This document shows, one piece after another, positions 1-6,593 of a stretch of DNA of 8,816 bases. Every line of letters starts with the position of its first letter. Positions within the stretch are counted from its first letter, which is position 1. The translations under genes and the position numbers were made by a program. Where the stretch lies: the NCBI GenBank assembly GCA_031273985.1, contig JAISQV010000236.1:1-8816 (forward strand), read 5' to 3'. The stretch is from Spirochaetaceae bacterium (lineage in GTDB: Bacteria; Spirochaetota; Spirochaetia; Treponematales; Breznakiellaceae). The notes below the pieces were generated by a model. The model saw nothing but the letters and a program-made list of their open reading frames with translations. It made no database searches and was not told the DNA's origin.

Positions 1-222
1 CATCACATCGGTATGCTGGAAATCGCCCGCAGTTTTCCCGCCCTGGAACTCGTGGAACGTATTGCCGATGCGCTGGACATTGAAATTTATGAACTGTTTA
101 TAGATCCCCTTTCCCCCCATGAAGAGCTGGAACGGCTTTATCAGACCGTAGCGAATAACATTGAGCGGGTGGTCAGCGAGGCTGTGGAAAAAAGCCTTAC
201 CGGGAAAAAATGCAAGGACTAA
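1..222 (+). CDS. XRE-family helix-turn-helix regulator, C-terminal part (5' truncated)
   Basis: The reading frame is open from the first base of the window and ends at a TAA, leaving 73 visible residues. The visible N-terminus (HHIGMLEIARSFPALELVERI) matches the second half of a Cro/C1-type HTH domain: the end of the recognition helix, then the usual S/FPxLxxLxxIAxALxIExxELF helix pair, here ending in YELFIDP. After it comes a short charged helix of about 35 residues with no recognisable domain. The protein is therefore probably a small stand-alone DNA-binding regulator of roughly 100-110 residues; that size is an inference because the start is missing. The internal ATG at 13 is not the real start, since it would cut through the HTH. 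Its target cannot be told from here. The next gene also encodes an XRE-type protein but has its own promoter. Confidence 0.8.
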   Translation, partial: HHIGMLEIARSFPALELVERIADALDIEIYELFIDPLSPHEELERLYQTVANNIERVVSEAVEKSLTGKKCKD

Positions 223-436
223 AAAAGGGACGCGGGGCATTTACCTGACTTTTAGGGTCTGACAGTGCCCGGCAGGTCTGTCTGCCGCAGGCAGGCTTCG
301 CGCAAGGGATAGAGCGGAAATCCTTTTTTTGCGAAGCAAAAAAAGATTGGAGCGATAGCCCGGTCCCCGGTGCAAAGCACCGGGGATGCGCCCTTCTTAT
401 TCTCTTCTAACGCCTGACTTCTAACTTTTCCCTCTC
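223..436. other. Intergenic spacer rich in inverted repeats
   Basis: No coding potential is seen. The stretch holds GGCAG/CTGCC/GGCAG alternating short complements (271-294), a perfect 10-bp A/T-rich hairpin (323-345), a TTGGAGCG motif (347-354) and a perfect GC-rich hairpin CCCCGGTGC-aaa-GCACCGGGG (365-385). The direct repeat CCTGACTT occurs at 244-251 and 413-420 and brackets the hairpin block. The GC hairpin has no following T-run, so it is not a convincing intrinsic terminator for the gene ending at 222. Confidence 0.6.
306..385 (+). repeat. Hairpin repeat, copy A (two adjacent hairpins)
   Basis: The unit reads GGGATAGAGCGGAAATC, then hairpin CTTTTTTTGC-gaa-GCAAAAAAAG (323-345), then ATTGGAGCGATAGCCCGG, then hairpin CCCCGGTGC-aaa-GCACCGGGG (365-385). 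The same plan, on the opposite strand and with a different stem sequence, recurs at 6594-6640 in this window: GGG(G)TAG.CG.AAA before the hairpin and TTGGAGCG just after it. It is therefore likely a dispersed, REP-like intergenic repeat. Function is unknown. Confidence 0.55.
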
Positions 437-465
437 TTGACAGAAACGTGAACTTTACCTATACT
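437..465 (+). promoter_or_regulatory. Sigma-70 promoter of the HTH-cupin/dehydratase operon
   Basis: A perfect -35 box TTGACA (437-442) is separated by exactly 17 bp from TATACT (460-465). The expected start of transcription is about 472, giving a leader of roughly 25 nt to the ATG at 497. The short leader contains the ribosome binding site AGAGGG (488-493). Confidence 0.85.
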
Positions 466-470
466 AAAGT
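452..470. promoter_or_regulatory. Candidate operator over the -10 box
   Basis: A perfect inverted repeat ACTTTA (452-457), 7-nt spacer, TAAAGT (465-470) covers the -10 box. A second half-site-like ACTAAAG at 483-489 repeats the ACTAAAG at 463-469 with a 20-bp offset, about two helical turns. The position suits a repressor site for the HTH protein encoded immediately downstream; binding itself is an inference. Confidence 0.5.
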
Positions 471-496
471 CATTGAAGTGGGACTAAAGAGGGCGG

Positions 497-1060
497 ATGG
501 AATACCATTTTGGCGAAAAGCTGCGGGCGGTCCGGGAACGGCAGAAACTTACCCTGCGGGAGGTGGCGGCCCGGGCCGGGGTGAGCGAGAGTCTCGTGTC
601 CCAGATTGAGCGGGAGCGGGTTTCGCCGGCCATAGATACGCTGCTGGCCCTGGTTGACGCGCTGGACCTGGACCCGGAATACTTCTTTGCCGGGTACCGC
701 CGGGAGAGGCCGGTGCGGCTGCTCCGCCGGGAGGAGCGCAGCTCCTTTACGAGGAACGGCGCCCTCTACGAGCGTTTTGCCCAGCTTGAGGGGAACCAGG
801 GGATTGAGGCGTACCTCATCACGCTCAAGGGCGGGGAGGCTACGGGGAGCCGGGAATACGGGCACCGGGGCTGGGAGCTGGGCATTGTGCAGGAGGGCCG
901 GGCCGAGCTGACCGTGGGGAAGCGGAGCTACACGCTGGGGGCCGGCGACTCGGTGAGTTTCAAGTCCGACAGCCCCCACACCCTGTCCAATCCGGGGAGG
1001 AAAACGCTGCGCATGGTATGGGTCATTACTCCGCCCCGCTGGGACGGGGAGAACCGCTGA
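497..1060 (+). CDS. XRE-type HTH regulator with C-terminal cupin domain
   Basis: 187 residues, the usual size for HTH-cupin transcription factors. The HTH (about residues 6-62) reads GEKLRAVRERQKLTLREVA, then SESLVSQIERERVSPAIDTL, a textbook Cro/C1 recognition helix. The cupin_2 domain (about 105-178) has motif 1 with H123 and E127 (HRGWELGIVQEGRAEL) and motif 2 with P160-H161 and N165 (GAGDSVSFKSDSPHTLSNPG). Proteins of this class are cytoplasmic regulators whose cupin part is thought to bind a small ligand or metal. The ATG is chosen because AGAGGG lies 3 nt upstream and the HTH starts at once. It is the first gene of the operon, 69 nt ahead of the LeuC-like gene, so it most likely controls that pathway and itself. 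The effector cannot be read from sequence. Confidence 0.9.
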   Translation: MEYHFGEKLRAVRERQKLTLREVAARAGVSESLVSQIERERVSPAIDTLLALVDALDLDPEYFFAGYRRERPVRLLRREERSSFTRNGALYERFAQLEGNQGIEAYLITLKGGEATGSREYGHRGWELGIVQEGRAELTVGKRSYTLGAGDSVSFKSDSPHTLSNPGRKTLRMVWVITPPRWDGENR

Positions 1061-1129
1061 CGGGGAATCGCCGGCGGGAAATTGCTGAGGGAGAATAGCC
1101 GCGCCGAGGCATAACGGCAGGAGTGCATT

Positions 1130-2416
1130 ATGGGAAAAACACTGGCGGAAAAAATTTTTGACGCCCATGTGGTGGACCGGCCTTTCGGAGATACCTGGGT
1201 GCTCAAGCTGGACCGGGTGTTCTGTCACGAGATCACTACCCCCATCGCCATAAACGATCTGGTGTCAAAGGGGATGGACCGGGTTTTTGATCCCGCTAAG
1301 ATCAAGGCCGTGATAGACCACGTAAGCCCGGCCAAGGATTCCAATACCGCGGAACAGGGCAAGATTCTGAGGGACTGGGCCCGGCGTCAGGGCATAAGGG
1401 ATTTCTTCGACATAGGCCGGAACGGGGTGTGCCACGCCCTGTTCCCGGAAAAGGGATTCGTGCGCCCCGGCTTTACCGTGATTATGGGGGACAGCCATAC
1501 CTGCACCCACGGCGCCTTCGGGGCCTTTGCCGCCGGTGTCGGCACCACGGACCTGGAGGTGGGCATACTCAAGGGGGTCTGCGCCTTCAAGCGCCCCGCC
1601 ACGATTCGTATCAACCTGGGGGGCCGCCTGAAAAAAGGCGTCTACCCCAAGGATGTGATTCTTTCGGTGATAGCGCGAATCGGTGTCGCCGGGGCCACGG
1701 GCAGGGTGGTGGAATTCCGGGGGCCCGTGGTTGAGGCCATGAGCATGGAAGGCCGCATGACCCTCTGCAATATGGCGGTGGAAGCCGGCGGAACGAGCGG
1801 GGTCTGTATGCCCGATGCCGTTACCGCGGACTACCTCTGGCCCCTCATGGCCGCCGAGGGTGCCTACGCCGCGAAGGAAGAGGCCCTCGCGGATTTTGCC
1901 CGCTGGCGCAGCGATGACGATGCGGTTTATGATGAGACCGTGGATATGGACTGCGGGGGACTGGAGCCCGTGGCGACGGTGGAGTACAAGCCGGACCGCA
2001 TAAAAACCATACGGGAACTCGCCGGAACGCCGGTGGATCAGGTCTACATAGGCTCCTGCACCAACGGGCGGATCGAGGACCTGAGGGAGGCGGCGGCGAT
2101 CCTCCGGGGCAGAACCGCCGCGCCCCATGTGCGGGCCATAGTTTCCCCCGCCACGGACAGCGTTTATGCCCAGGCCCTGAAGGAGGGGCTCATCGCCGTA
2201 TTCCAGGAGGCGGGTTTCTGCGTTACCAACCCCACCTGCGGCGCCTGCCTTGGAATGTCCAACGGGGTTTTGGCGGAGGGGGAGGTCTGCGCCTCCACCA
2301 CCAACAGGAATTTCTACGGCCGCATGGGAAAGGGCGGCATGGTTCACCTGATGAGCCCCGTGTCCGCGGCGGCGGCGGCAGTGGCGGGGTATATCACCCC
2401 CGCGGAGAGTCTTTAA
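1130..2416 (+). CDS. leuC: Aconitase-superfamily large subunit, 3-isopropylmalate dehydratase type
   Basis: 428 residues, close to the roughly 420 of the short, stand-alone (archaeal-type) LeuC/HacA group. With the small subunit it would catalyse stereospecific dehydration-rehydration of a hydroxy-acid such as 2-isopropylmalate, in the cytoplasm. The three [4Fe-4S] cysteines are visible: C310 in IGSCTNGR, and C370 and C373 in NPTCGACLG. Other family signatures are EITTPIAIN (34-42), MGDSHTCTHGAFGAFAAGVG (119-138, with the active-site histidine region) and TTNRNFYGRMG (390-400). AGGAG (1119-1123) lies 6 nt before the ATG. The small-subunit gene follows after 38 nt. Paralogous enzymes act on homoaconitate, citramalate-type or 2,3-dimethylmalate substrates. 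No leuA or leuB is seen in the window, so the LeuC name gives the family, not a proven substrate. Confidence 0.85.
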   Translation: MGKTLAEKIFDAHVVDRPFGDTWVLKLDRVFCHEITTPIAINDLVSKGMDRVFDPAKIKAVIDHVSPAKDSNTAEQGKILRDWARRQGIRDFFDIGRNGVCHALFPEKGFVRPGFTVIMGDSHTCTHGAFGAFAAGVGTTDLEVGILKGVCAFKRPATIRINLGGRLKKGVYPKDVILSVIARIGVAGATGRVVEFRGPVVEAMSMEGRMTLCNMAVEAGGTSGVCMPDAVTADYLWPLMAAEGAYAAKEEALADFARWRSDDDAVYDETVDMDCGGLEPVATVEYKPDRIKTIRELAGTPVDQVYIGSCTNGRIEDLREAAAILRGRTAAPHVRAIVSPATDSVYAQALKEGLIAVFQEAGFCVTNPTCGACLGMSNGVLAEGEVCASTTNRNFYGRMGKGGMVHLMSPVSAAAAAVAGYITPAESL

Positions 2417-2454
2417 CGGCGGGAGTATTTTGTGAGACAGGAGGAATGCGGCGC

Positions 2455-2979
2455 ATGAAAACATTCGGGGGAAAGGTTCTGTTTCTGGACCGGAACGACA
2501 TCAATACCGATGAGATTATCCCGGCAAAGTATCTCACCGAGAATTCCAGGGAAGCCCTGAAGCCCTACGTGCTGGAAGACCTGAAACTTTCCGGTTTCGA
2601 CGCCGGGCGGGACATGGCGGGCAAGGGCGCCATCGTTACCCGGGGCAATTTCGGCTGCGGCAGTTCCCGCGAACACGCGCCCTGGGCCCTCGAAGCCAAC
2701 GGCATAAACATTGTCGTGGGCGAAAGCTTTGCCCGGATATTCCGGCAGAATATGTACAACTGCGGGATGATAGCCTGCGAAGCCGCGCCGGAAACACTGG
2801 ACGAAATCTTCAGGGAATTTTCCGGCGCCGACACGGAGCTGGAGGTGGACACGGAACGGGGGGAGCTTACCTTCATATCCGGGGACAGAAGGCGGAGCGT
2901 TCCCTTCCGGCTTGCCGATTTTGAGCGGGCCCTGGTGGAAGCCGGCGGCTGGGTCGAATACGCGGCGCAGCATTACTGA
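2455..2979 (+). CDS. leuD: Aconitase-superfamily small subunit, 3-isopropylmalate dehydratase type
   Basis: 174 residues, normal for the stand-alone swivel-domain subunit that closes over the Fe-S subunit and contributes substrate-binding residues. Signatures: DINTDEIIPAKYL (15-27), GNFGCGSSREHAPWAL (64-79) and the SFARIFRQNMYNCG helix (91-104). An in-frame ATG also exists at 2446, but it lies 1 nt behind the AGGAGG (2439-2444), too close for initiation. The ATG at 2455 is 10 nt behind it and gives the family's usual MKTFGGKV start, so I chose 2455. The substrate loop after the first motif reads YLTE (26-29). I recall homoaconitases carrying YLRT and archaeal isopropylmalate isomerases YLVY or YLVM, so specificity is undetermined. 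Only 5 nt separate it from the next gene. Confidence 0.85.
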   Translation: MKTFGGKVLFLDRNDINTDEIIPAKYLTENSREALKPYVLEDLKLSGFDAGRDMAGKGAIVTRGNFGCGSSREHAPWALEANGINIVVGESFARIFRQNMYNCGMIACEAAPETLDEIFREFSGADTELEVDTERGELTFISGDRRRSVPFRLADFERALVEAGGWVEYAAQHY

Positions 2980-2984
2980 GCCTC

Positions 2985-3395
2985 ATGTTTAGCATCACCA
3001 TAACGCCCCGCTTCGGCGATGCCGACGGGCTGGGGCACATCAACAATGTTGTCCTGGCGTCCTGGTTCGAAAGCGGCCGGAACGGCATATTCAGAATATT
3101 CAACCCCGGCATGGATCTGAACCCCGCGGCCTGGGACCTGATTCTGGCCCACTCGGATTATGATTTTGTTGGCCAGCTCTTTCTCTACCCGGAAGTAGAG
3201 ATTCGCACCTGGATAGAAAAGATAGGCACCAAATCCTTCACGATCCGCCACGAAGCCCGGCAGGACGGGCGTCTCTGCGTCAGGGGCAGCGCCGTCATCG
3301 TTCACTACAACTTCACCGAAGGCCGCAGCACCCCCGTACCGGAAGACAAGCGGAGACTCCTGGAGGAGCATTTACTGTCGTTGGGGGAGGGGTAA
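2985..3395 (+). CDS. Hotdog-fold thioesterase-like protein (4HBT/YbgC type)
   Basis: 136 residues, the normal length for single-domain 4-hydroxybenzoyl-CoA thioesterase relatives, which hydrolyse acyl-CoA or acyl-ACP thioesters as multimers in the cytoplasm. The N-terminal signature RFGDADGLGHINNVVLASWF (9-28) matches the family's RxxDxDxxGHVNNxxYxxYF; D14 aligns with the catalytic aspartate. The rest alternates as expected for a hotdog sheet: the Y68-I79 strand with PEVEIRTWIEKIG and the C98-Y108 strand with VRGSAVIVHYNF. The ATG is 5 nt after the leuD stop, with no strong Shine-Dalgarno site of its own, so it is probably translated by coupling. Its place as last gene of the dehydratase operon suggests that the pathway includes a CoA thioester. 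Substrate unknown; an acyl-ACP thioesterase or a non-catalytic relative is possible. Confidence 0.75.
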   Translation: MFSITITPRFGDADGLGHINNVVLASWFESGRNGIFRIFNPGMDLNPAAWDLILAHSDYDFVGQLFLYPEVEIRTWIEKIGTKSFTIRHEARQDGRLCVRGSAVIVHYNFTEGRSTPVPEDKRRLLEEHLLSLGEG

Positions 3396-3436
3396 ATAAT
3401 TGCCCGGCAGGCGCAAGGGAGAATTCAGCGCTGTTC

Positions 3437-3988
3437 CTACAGTTTGAGTACGACGCCGGCGATTCCCGCGGCGGCTATCCAAAAGAAGGGGTGCAGTTTT
3501 ACTTTCCGGGTCAACAGAAACAGTACGATGAACAGGGTGCATTCGGGCAGCCTGAAATGCCGGTACCATGCGTCCGCCCCGGCGTTCCAGAGGCTTACGC
3601 GCAGAACCAGGAGAAAGGCCGCGCAGAGCAGGCCCGCCGCGGCGGGTCTGAGCCCGGCAAAAACCGCCTGCACGACGGGGCTGTCTTTGAAAGCCCTGAG
3701 CATCCCCGCGATGATCATGATGATGATGACGGACGGGAGCACGAGGCCCAGCGCGGCGGCGGCGGCCCCCGGAATCCCCGCGCAGCGGAAGCCCGTATAG
3801 ATACCCAGGTTGACCCCTATCGCGCCGGGCAGGGATTGTGCCACCGCCAGCATATCCGGCACCATCTCCGCCGTCAGCCGGGGGATCGTATAGGTGAGGC
3901 GGTAGATGAAGGGCAGCGTGGCAAGGCCCCCGCCTATGGAAAAGAGGCCTATCTTGAAAAATTCCGCGAACAGTACGATGGGACTCAT
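3437..3988 (-). CDS. Chromate-transporter-family half protein (second of a pair)
   Basis: 183 residues, the size of one CHR domain, whereas the long ChrA proteins carry two such domains in one chain. Family motifs are FFKIGLFSIGGGLATLPFI near residues 10-28 and AQSLPGAIGVNLGIYTGF near 50-67. About five to six hydrophobic segments follow, including LGLVLPSVIIIMIIAG and CTLFIVLFLLT, so this is an inner-membrane protein. Short CHR proteins are usually encoded as adjacent pairs and are thought to work together as an anion (chromate/sulfate-like) transporter. Here the ATG overlaps the stop of the preceding half by 4 nt (ATGA, 3985-3988), which points to translational coupling and roughly equal amounts. 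The gene ends 41 bp from the convergent thioesterase gene, and I see no clear terminator in that gap. The real substrate is not evident. Confidence 0.85.
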   Translation of the reverse strand: MSPIVLFAEFFKIGLFSIGGGLATLPFIYRLTYTIPRLTAEMVPDMLAVAQSLPGAIGVNLGIYTGFRCAGIPGAAAAALGLVLPSVIIIMIIAGMLRAFKDSPVVQAVFAGLRPAAAGLLCAAFLLVLRVSLWNAGADAWYRHFRLPECTLFIVLFLLTRKVKLHPFFWIAAAGIAGVVLKL

Positions 3989-4584
3989 TCCGCGCCCCGG
4001 CCTTCCCCCGGCGGGGGCCTTTCCGGGGGGCCGGGCCTGAAAAACAGGAAGCCCGCGCCGCCCGCCGCAAGGACCACCAGCACCGGCGAAAGGGAGAGGA
4101 ACAGGGTCAGCGCCAGGGCGCCCAGAAACAGGATCAGCGTAATGATCCGGGCGCCGGGTTTTGATCCTTTGGGCCCGGCAAAGACCCCCCGTAACATTTT
4201 GATCACCGTGTCCAGAATAAGCGCCCCCACGGCGACGCGGATACCCCGAAAGGCGTGTTGCACCACGGGAAGATCCGCGAAATTCGAGAGTCCCAGGGCG
4301 ACGGCCAGCACCAGAATCAGCGAGGGGCAGATGAAGCCCAGGGTGGCGATGAAGCCCCCCGGCAGCCCCCCGCGCTTGTACCCGATGAAGGTGGCGGTGT
4401 TTACCGCGATGACGCCGGGCGTTACCTGCCCTATGGTGTAGTAATCCATCACTTCTTCAAGGCTGATCCAGCCCCGCCTCAGGATAAGCTCCCGCTCCAG
4501 CACGGGAAGTATCGCGTAACCCCCGCCAAAGGTGGTGAGGCTGATACGAAAAAAAACAAAAAACAGTTCCGCCAGGGCTTTCAT
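3985..4584 (-). CDS. Chromate-transporter-family half protein (first of a pair)
   Basis: 199 residues from the chosen ATG at 4584. An upstream extension to 4665 would overlap the end of aspS and add a non-membrane, proline-rich stretch foreign to the family, so it is rejected. The protein starts directly with the first CHR motif, FRISLTTFGGGYAILPVL (residues 12-29), followed by GQVTPGVIAVNTATFIGYK and GFICPSLILVLAVALGL, and ends in a proline/glycine-rich tail after the last membrane segment. Several hydrophobic helices make it an inner-membrane protein. It starts 4 nt after the aspS stop and overlaps the next half-transporter by 4 nt, so aspS and the two chr genes are probably co-transcribed. 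I infer a heteromeric transporter formed with the 3437-3988 product. Confidence 0.87.
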   Translation of the reverse strand: MKALAELFFVFFRISLTTFGGGYAILPVLERELILRRGWISLEEVMDYYTIGQVTPGVIAVNTATFIGYKRGGLPGGFIATLGFICPSLILVLAVALGLSNFADLPVVQHAFRGIRVAVGALILDTVIKMLRGVFAGPKGSKPGARIITLILFLGALALTLFLSLSPVLVVLAAGGAGFLFFRPGPPERPPPGEGRGAE

Positions 4585-4588
4585 CGTC

Positions 4589-6517
4589 TCAGGGGGCTTC
4601 CTTTGAGCCGGGTGTCGTGCCGGGAGCGGCTTCGGGGTACAGCACGGAAAGGTGCAGTTCCGCAAGCTGCCCGGCGCTTGCCCCGGAGGGGCTTGCGTCC
4701 ATGGGATTCTTGGCGAAGGAATCCTTGGGGAAAGCGATTACTTCCTTTATGGAACTTTCTCCGGCCATGAGCATCACCAGCCGGTCCAGCCCCGGAGCTA
4801 TGCCGCCGTGGGGCGGGGCGCCGAATTTGAAGGCCTCCGTGAGAAACCCGAATTTTGCCTCCGCCTCCTCCGGGGGAATCCCCACGATGGAGAATATACG
4901 CTTCTGCAGTTCCCCGTCATGGATACGGATCGAGCCCGACGCAAGCTCGTAGCCGTTGAGCACCAGATCGTAGAGGTCCCCCTTGACCGCGCCGGGGTCC
5001 TGCTCCAGAACGGCGTGGTACTGTTCCTGGGGGGAGGAAAACATATGGTGCGCCGCCTCCCAATGCCCCTCCTCCTCGTTAAATTCAAAGAGGGGGAAAT
5101 CAATGATCCACGCGAATTCAAAACGCTGCTCCGCCCGCCGCCGGACCCACGCATCCCAGCCCTCATCCCCGGACGGGGTTCCGGGCGGGGTCCCGGTAAG
5201 GCCCAGGTCCCGGCCCAGCTTTGAGCGCACCGCCCCAAGGGCCACATTGGCAGTCCTGCGCCGGGAATCCGCCGCCATGAGGATAAGGTCCCCCGGCCCC
5301 GCCCCCAGGCCCCGGCATATATCCTCGGCCTGCCCCGCAAAGAACTTCGCTGCCCCGCCTTCCAGTCCGCCCGCCTGCACCCTCATCCAGGCCAGGCCCT
5401 TTACCCGGTATATCTTCGCGTGGGCCTCCAGCTCCTCTATCTGCTTCCGGGAGTAGGGCGCGGTCATGAGCGCTGCGGGAACCACCAGGGCCTTGACCGC
5501 CCCGCCGGGAATGCTGACCCCCCGCGCCAGGGCGGCGCTCCGGGCGGCCTCCCCCTGGGCCAGAGCCTCCTTGAAAGCCCCGAACTCCCCCGCCTCCGCC
5601 CAGGGTGAAAAATCCTGCAGCTCCAGGCCGAAGCGCAGGTCCGGCTTGTCGGAGCCGTAACGCTCCAGGGCTTCCTCGTAGGAAAGCCGGGTAAAGCGGG
5701 GCGGAAGTTCCAGGCCCAGGCATTTCCTGAAGATGTGCCCCATGAGCCCCTCAGTCATGACAAGAACATCCTCCCGGTTCACAAAGGACATCTCAATATC
5801 GATCTGCGTAAATTCCGGCTGCCGGTCGCCCCGGGCGTCCTCGTCCCGGTAACAGCGGGCAATCTGGAAGTAACGGTCAAAACCCGCCACCATCAGGAGC
5901 TGTTTGTAGAGCTGCGGCGACTGCGGAAGGGCGTAAAATTTTCCCGGATAGAGCCGGGAGGGAACCAGATAGTCCCTGGCGCCTTCCGGCGTTGATTTAA
6001 TGAAAGTGGGCGTTTCTATCTCGTAGAAATCCTGTCCTGTCATCCACTCCCGGGCCGCGAAGGCCGCCTCGTTCCGCAGACGGATTCGGTGCTGCATTCC
6101 CGGAGAGCGCAGATCGAGGTAGCGGTATTTCAGGCGCAGCTCTTCCTTCGCCTCCTGATAATCGTCGACGGGAAAGGGCAGCACCTCCGAAGGATTCAGT
6201 ATCACTATTTTTGACGCCGCCACCTCAATCTCCCCGGTGGGCATGGAAGGATTCACCATGGCCTCCGGTCTTGGCCGGACCAGCCCCTCGACGGCGACAC
6301 AGAATTCACTGCGCAGCTCCGCTGTTACCGGGGCAAGGTCCGGGGACGCGGCGGTGTCCACGGTAACCTGGGTTATGCCGTAACGATCCCGCACATTGAC
6401 AAAAGAAATTCCCCCGTGGTCCCGCTTCCGGTGTACCCAGCCGTTCAGGATAACGGCCCTCCCCGCATCAGCCCCGCGCAGGGCCCCGCACGTAACGGTG
6501 CGTCTCATCTGTTCCAT
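4589..6517 (-). CDS. aspS: Aspartyl-tRNA synthetase, probably non-discriminating
   Basis: Class IIb enzyme that charges tRNA with aspartate in the cytoplasm; 642 residues from ATG 6517 or 639 from ATG 6508, slightly longer than the usual 580-600. Order: N-terminal OB-fold anticodon domain (GWVHRKRDHGGISFVNVRDR), catalytic core with motif 2 (YFQIARCYRDEDARGDRQPE), a bacterial GAD insertion in the middle, and motif 3 (GIAPGLDRLVMLMAGESS). The normal SPSGASAGQLAELHL ending is followed by a short Pro/Gly-rich tail. Starts upstream of 6517 have no family similarity. The ATG at 6508 gives MRRTVTCGAL, which aligns exactly with known N-termini. Neither start has a Shine-Dalgarno site. Numbered from 6508, H31 matches the H31 of Pseudomonas AspRS, which marks enzymes that also charge tRNA-Asn. 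It leads an operon with two CHR-family genes. Confidence 0.96.
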   Translation of the reverse strand: MEQMRRTVTCGALRGADAGRAVILNGWVHRKRDHGGISFVNVRDRYGITQVTVDTAASPDLAPVTAELRSEFCVAVEGLVRPRPEAMVNPSMPTGEIEVAASKIVILNPSEVLPFPVDDYQEAKEELRLKYRYLDLRSPGMQHRIRLRNEAAFAAREWMTGQDFYEIETPTFIKSTPEGARDYLVPSRLYPGKFYALPQSPQLYKQLLMVAGFDRYFQIARCYRDEDARGDRQPEFTQIDIEMSFVNREDVLVMTEGLMGHIFRKCLGLELPPRFTRLSYEEALERYGSDKPDLRFGLELQDFSPWAEAGEFGAFKEALAQGEAARSAALARGVSIPGGAVKALVVPAALMTAPYSRKQIEELEAHAKIYRVKGLAWMRVQAGGLEGGAAKFFAGQAEDICRGLGAGPGDLILMAADSRRRTANVALGAVRSKLGRDLGLTGTPPGTPSGDEGWDAWVRRRAEQRFEFAWIIDFPLFEFNEEEGHWEAAHHMFSSPQEQYHAVLEQDPGAVKGDLYDLVLNGYELASGSIRIHDGELQKRIFSIVGIPPEEAEAKFGFLTEAFKFGAPPHGGIAPGLDRLVMLMAGESSIKEVIAFPKDSFAKNPMDASPSGASAGQLAELHLSVLYPEAAPGTTPGSKEAP

Positions 6518-6523
6518 GGCAAA

Positions 6524-6553
6524 ACTATAGCTGGTATGGGGGGGGCCTTGCAA
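6524..6553 (-). promoter_or_regulatory. Promoter of aspS
   Basis: Read on the - strand, TTGCAA (6553-6548) is followed after 18 bp by TATAGT (6529-6524). Transcription would be expected to begin near 6517, which is the first base of the candidate ATG, so the message would have little or no leader. The sequence between the -10 box and the ATG (TTTTGCC) has no Shine-Dalgarno site. Confidence 0.6.
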
Positions 6554-6593
6554 GATGAGAGAGCCGGTAGTAGAGAGGGTGCCGAGCCCCCTG

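Noticed and set aside
365..385. Terminator for the gene ending at 222
   Set aside because: The stem is perfect but there is no T-run after it and it lies about 140 bp past the stop; it fits better as part of the hairpin repeat.
470..1228. 252-codon open frame on the - strand
   Set aside because: It is antisense to the HTH-cupin gene and the start of leuC, proline/arginine-rich with no domain, as expected from GC-rich shadow coding.
1265..2464. 399-codon open frame on the - strand
   Set aside because: Complement of leuC; His/Gly/Arg-rich with no family motifs, while the + strand shows all Fe-S ligands of the dehydratase.
3396..3436. Bidirectional terminator between the convergent genes
   Set aside because: Only four-base complements (TTGC/GCAA, CAGCGCTG) are seen and no T-run; not enough to call.
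3711..3731. GAT/ATG microsatellite (gatgatcatgatgatgatga)
   Set aside because: It lies in the second CHR gene and encodes a run of Ile/Met inside a membrane segment, so it is explained by composition.
3491..4441. 316-codon open frame on the + strand
   Set aside because: Antisense to both CHR-family genes, strongly charged and low in complexity; the - strand frames have clear membrane motifs and ATGA coupling.
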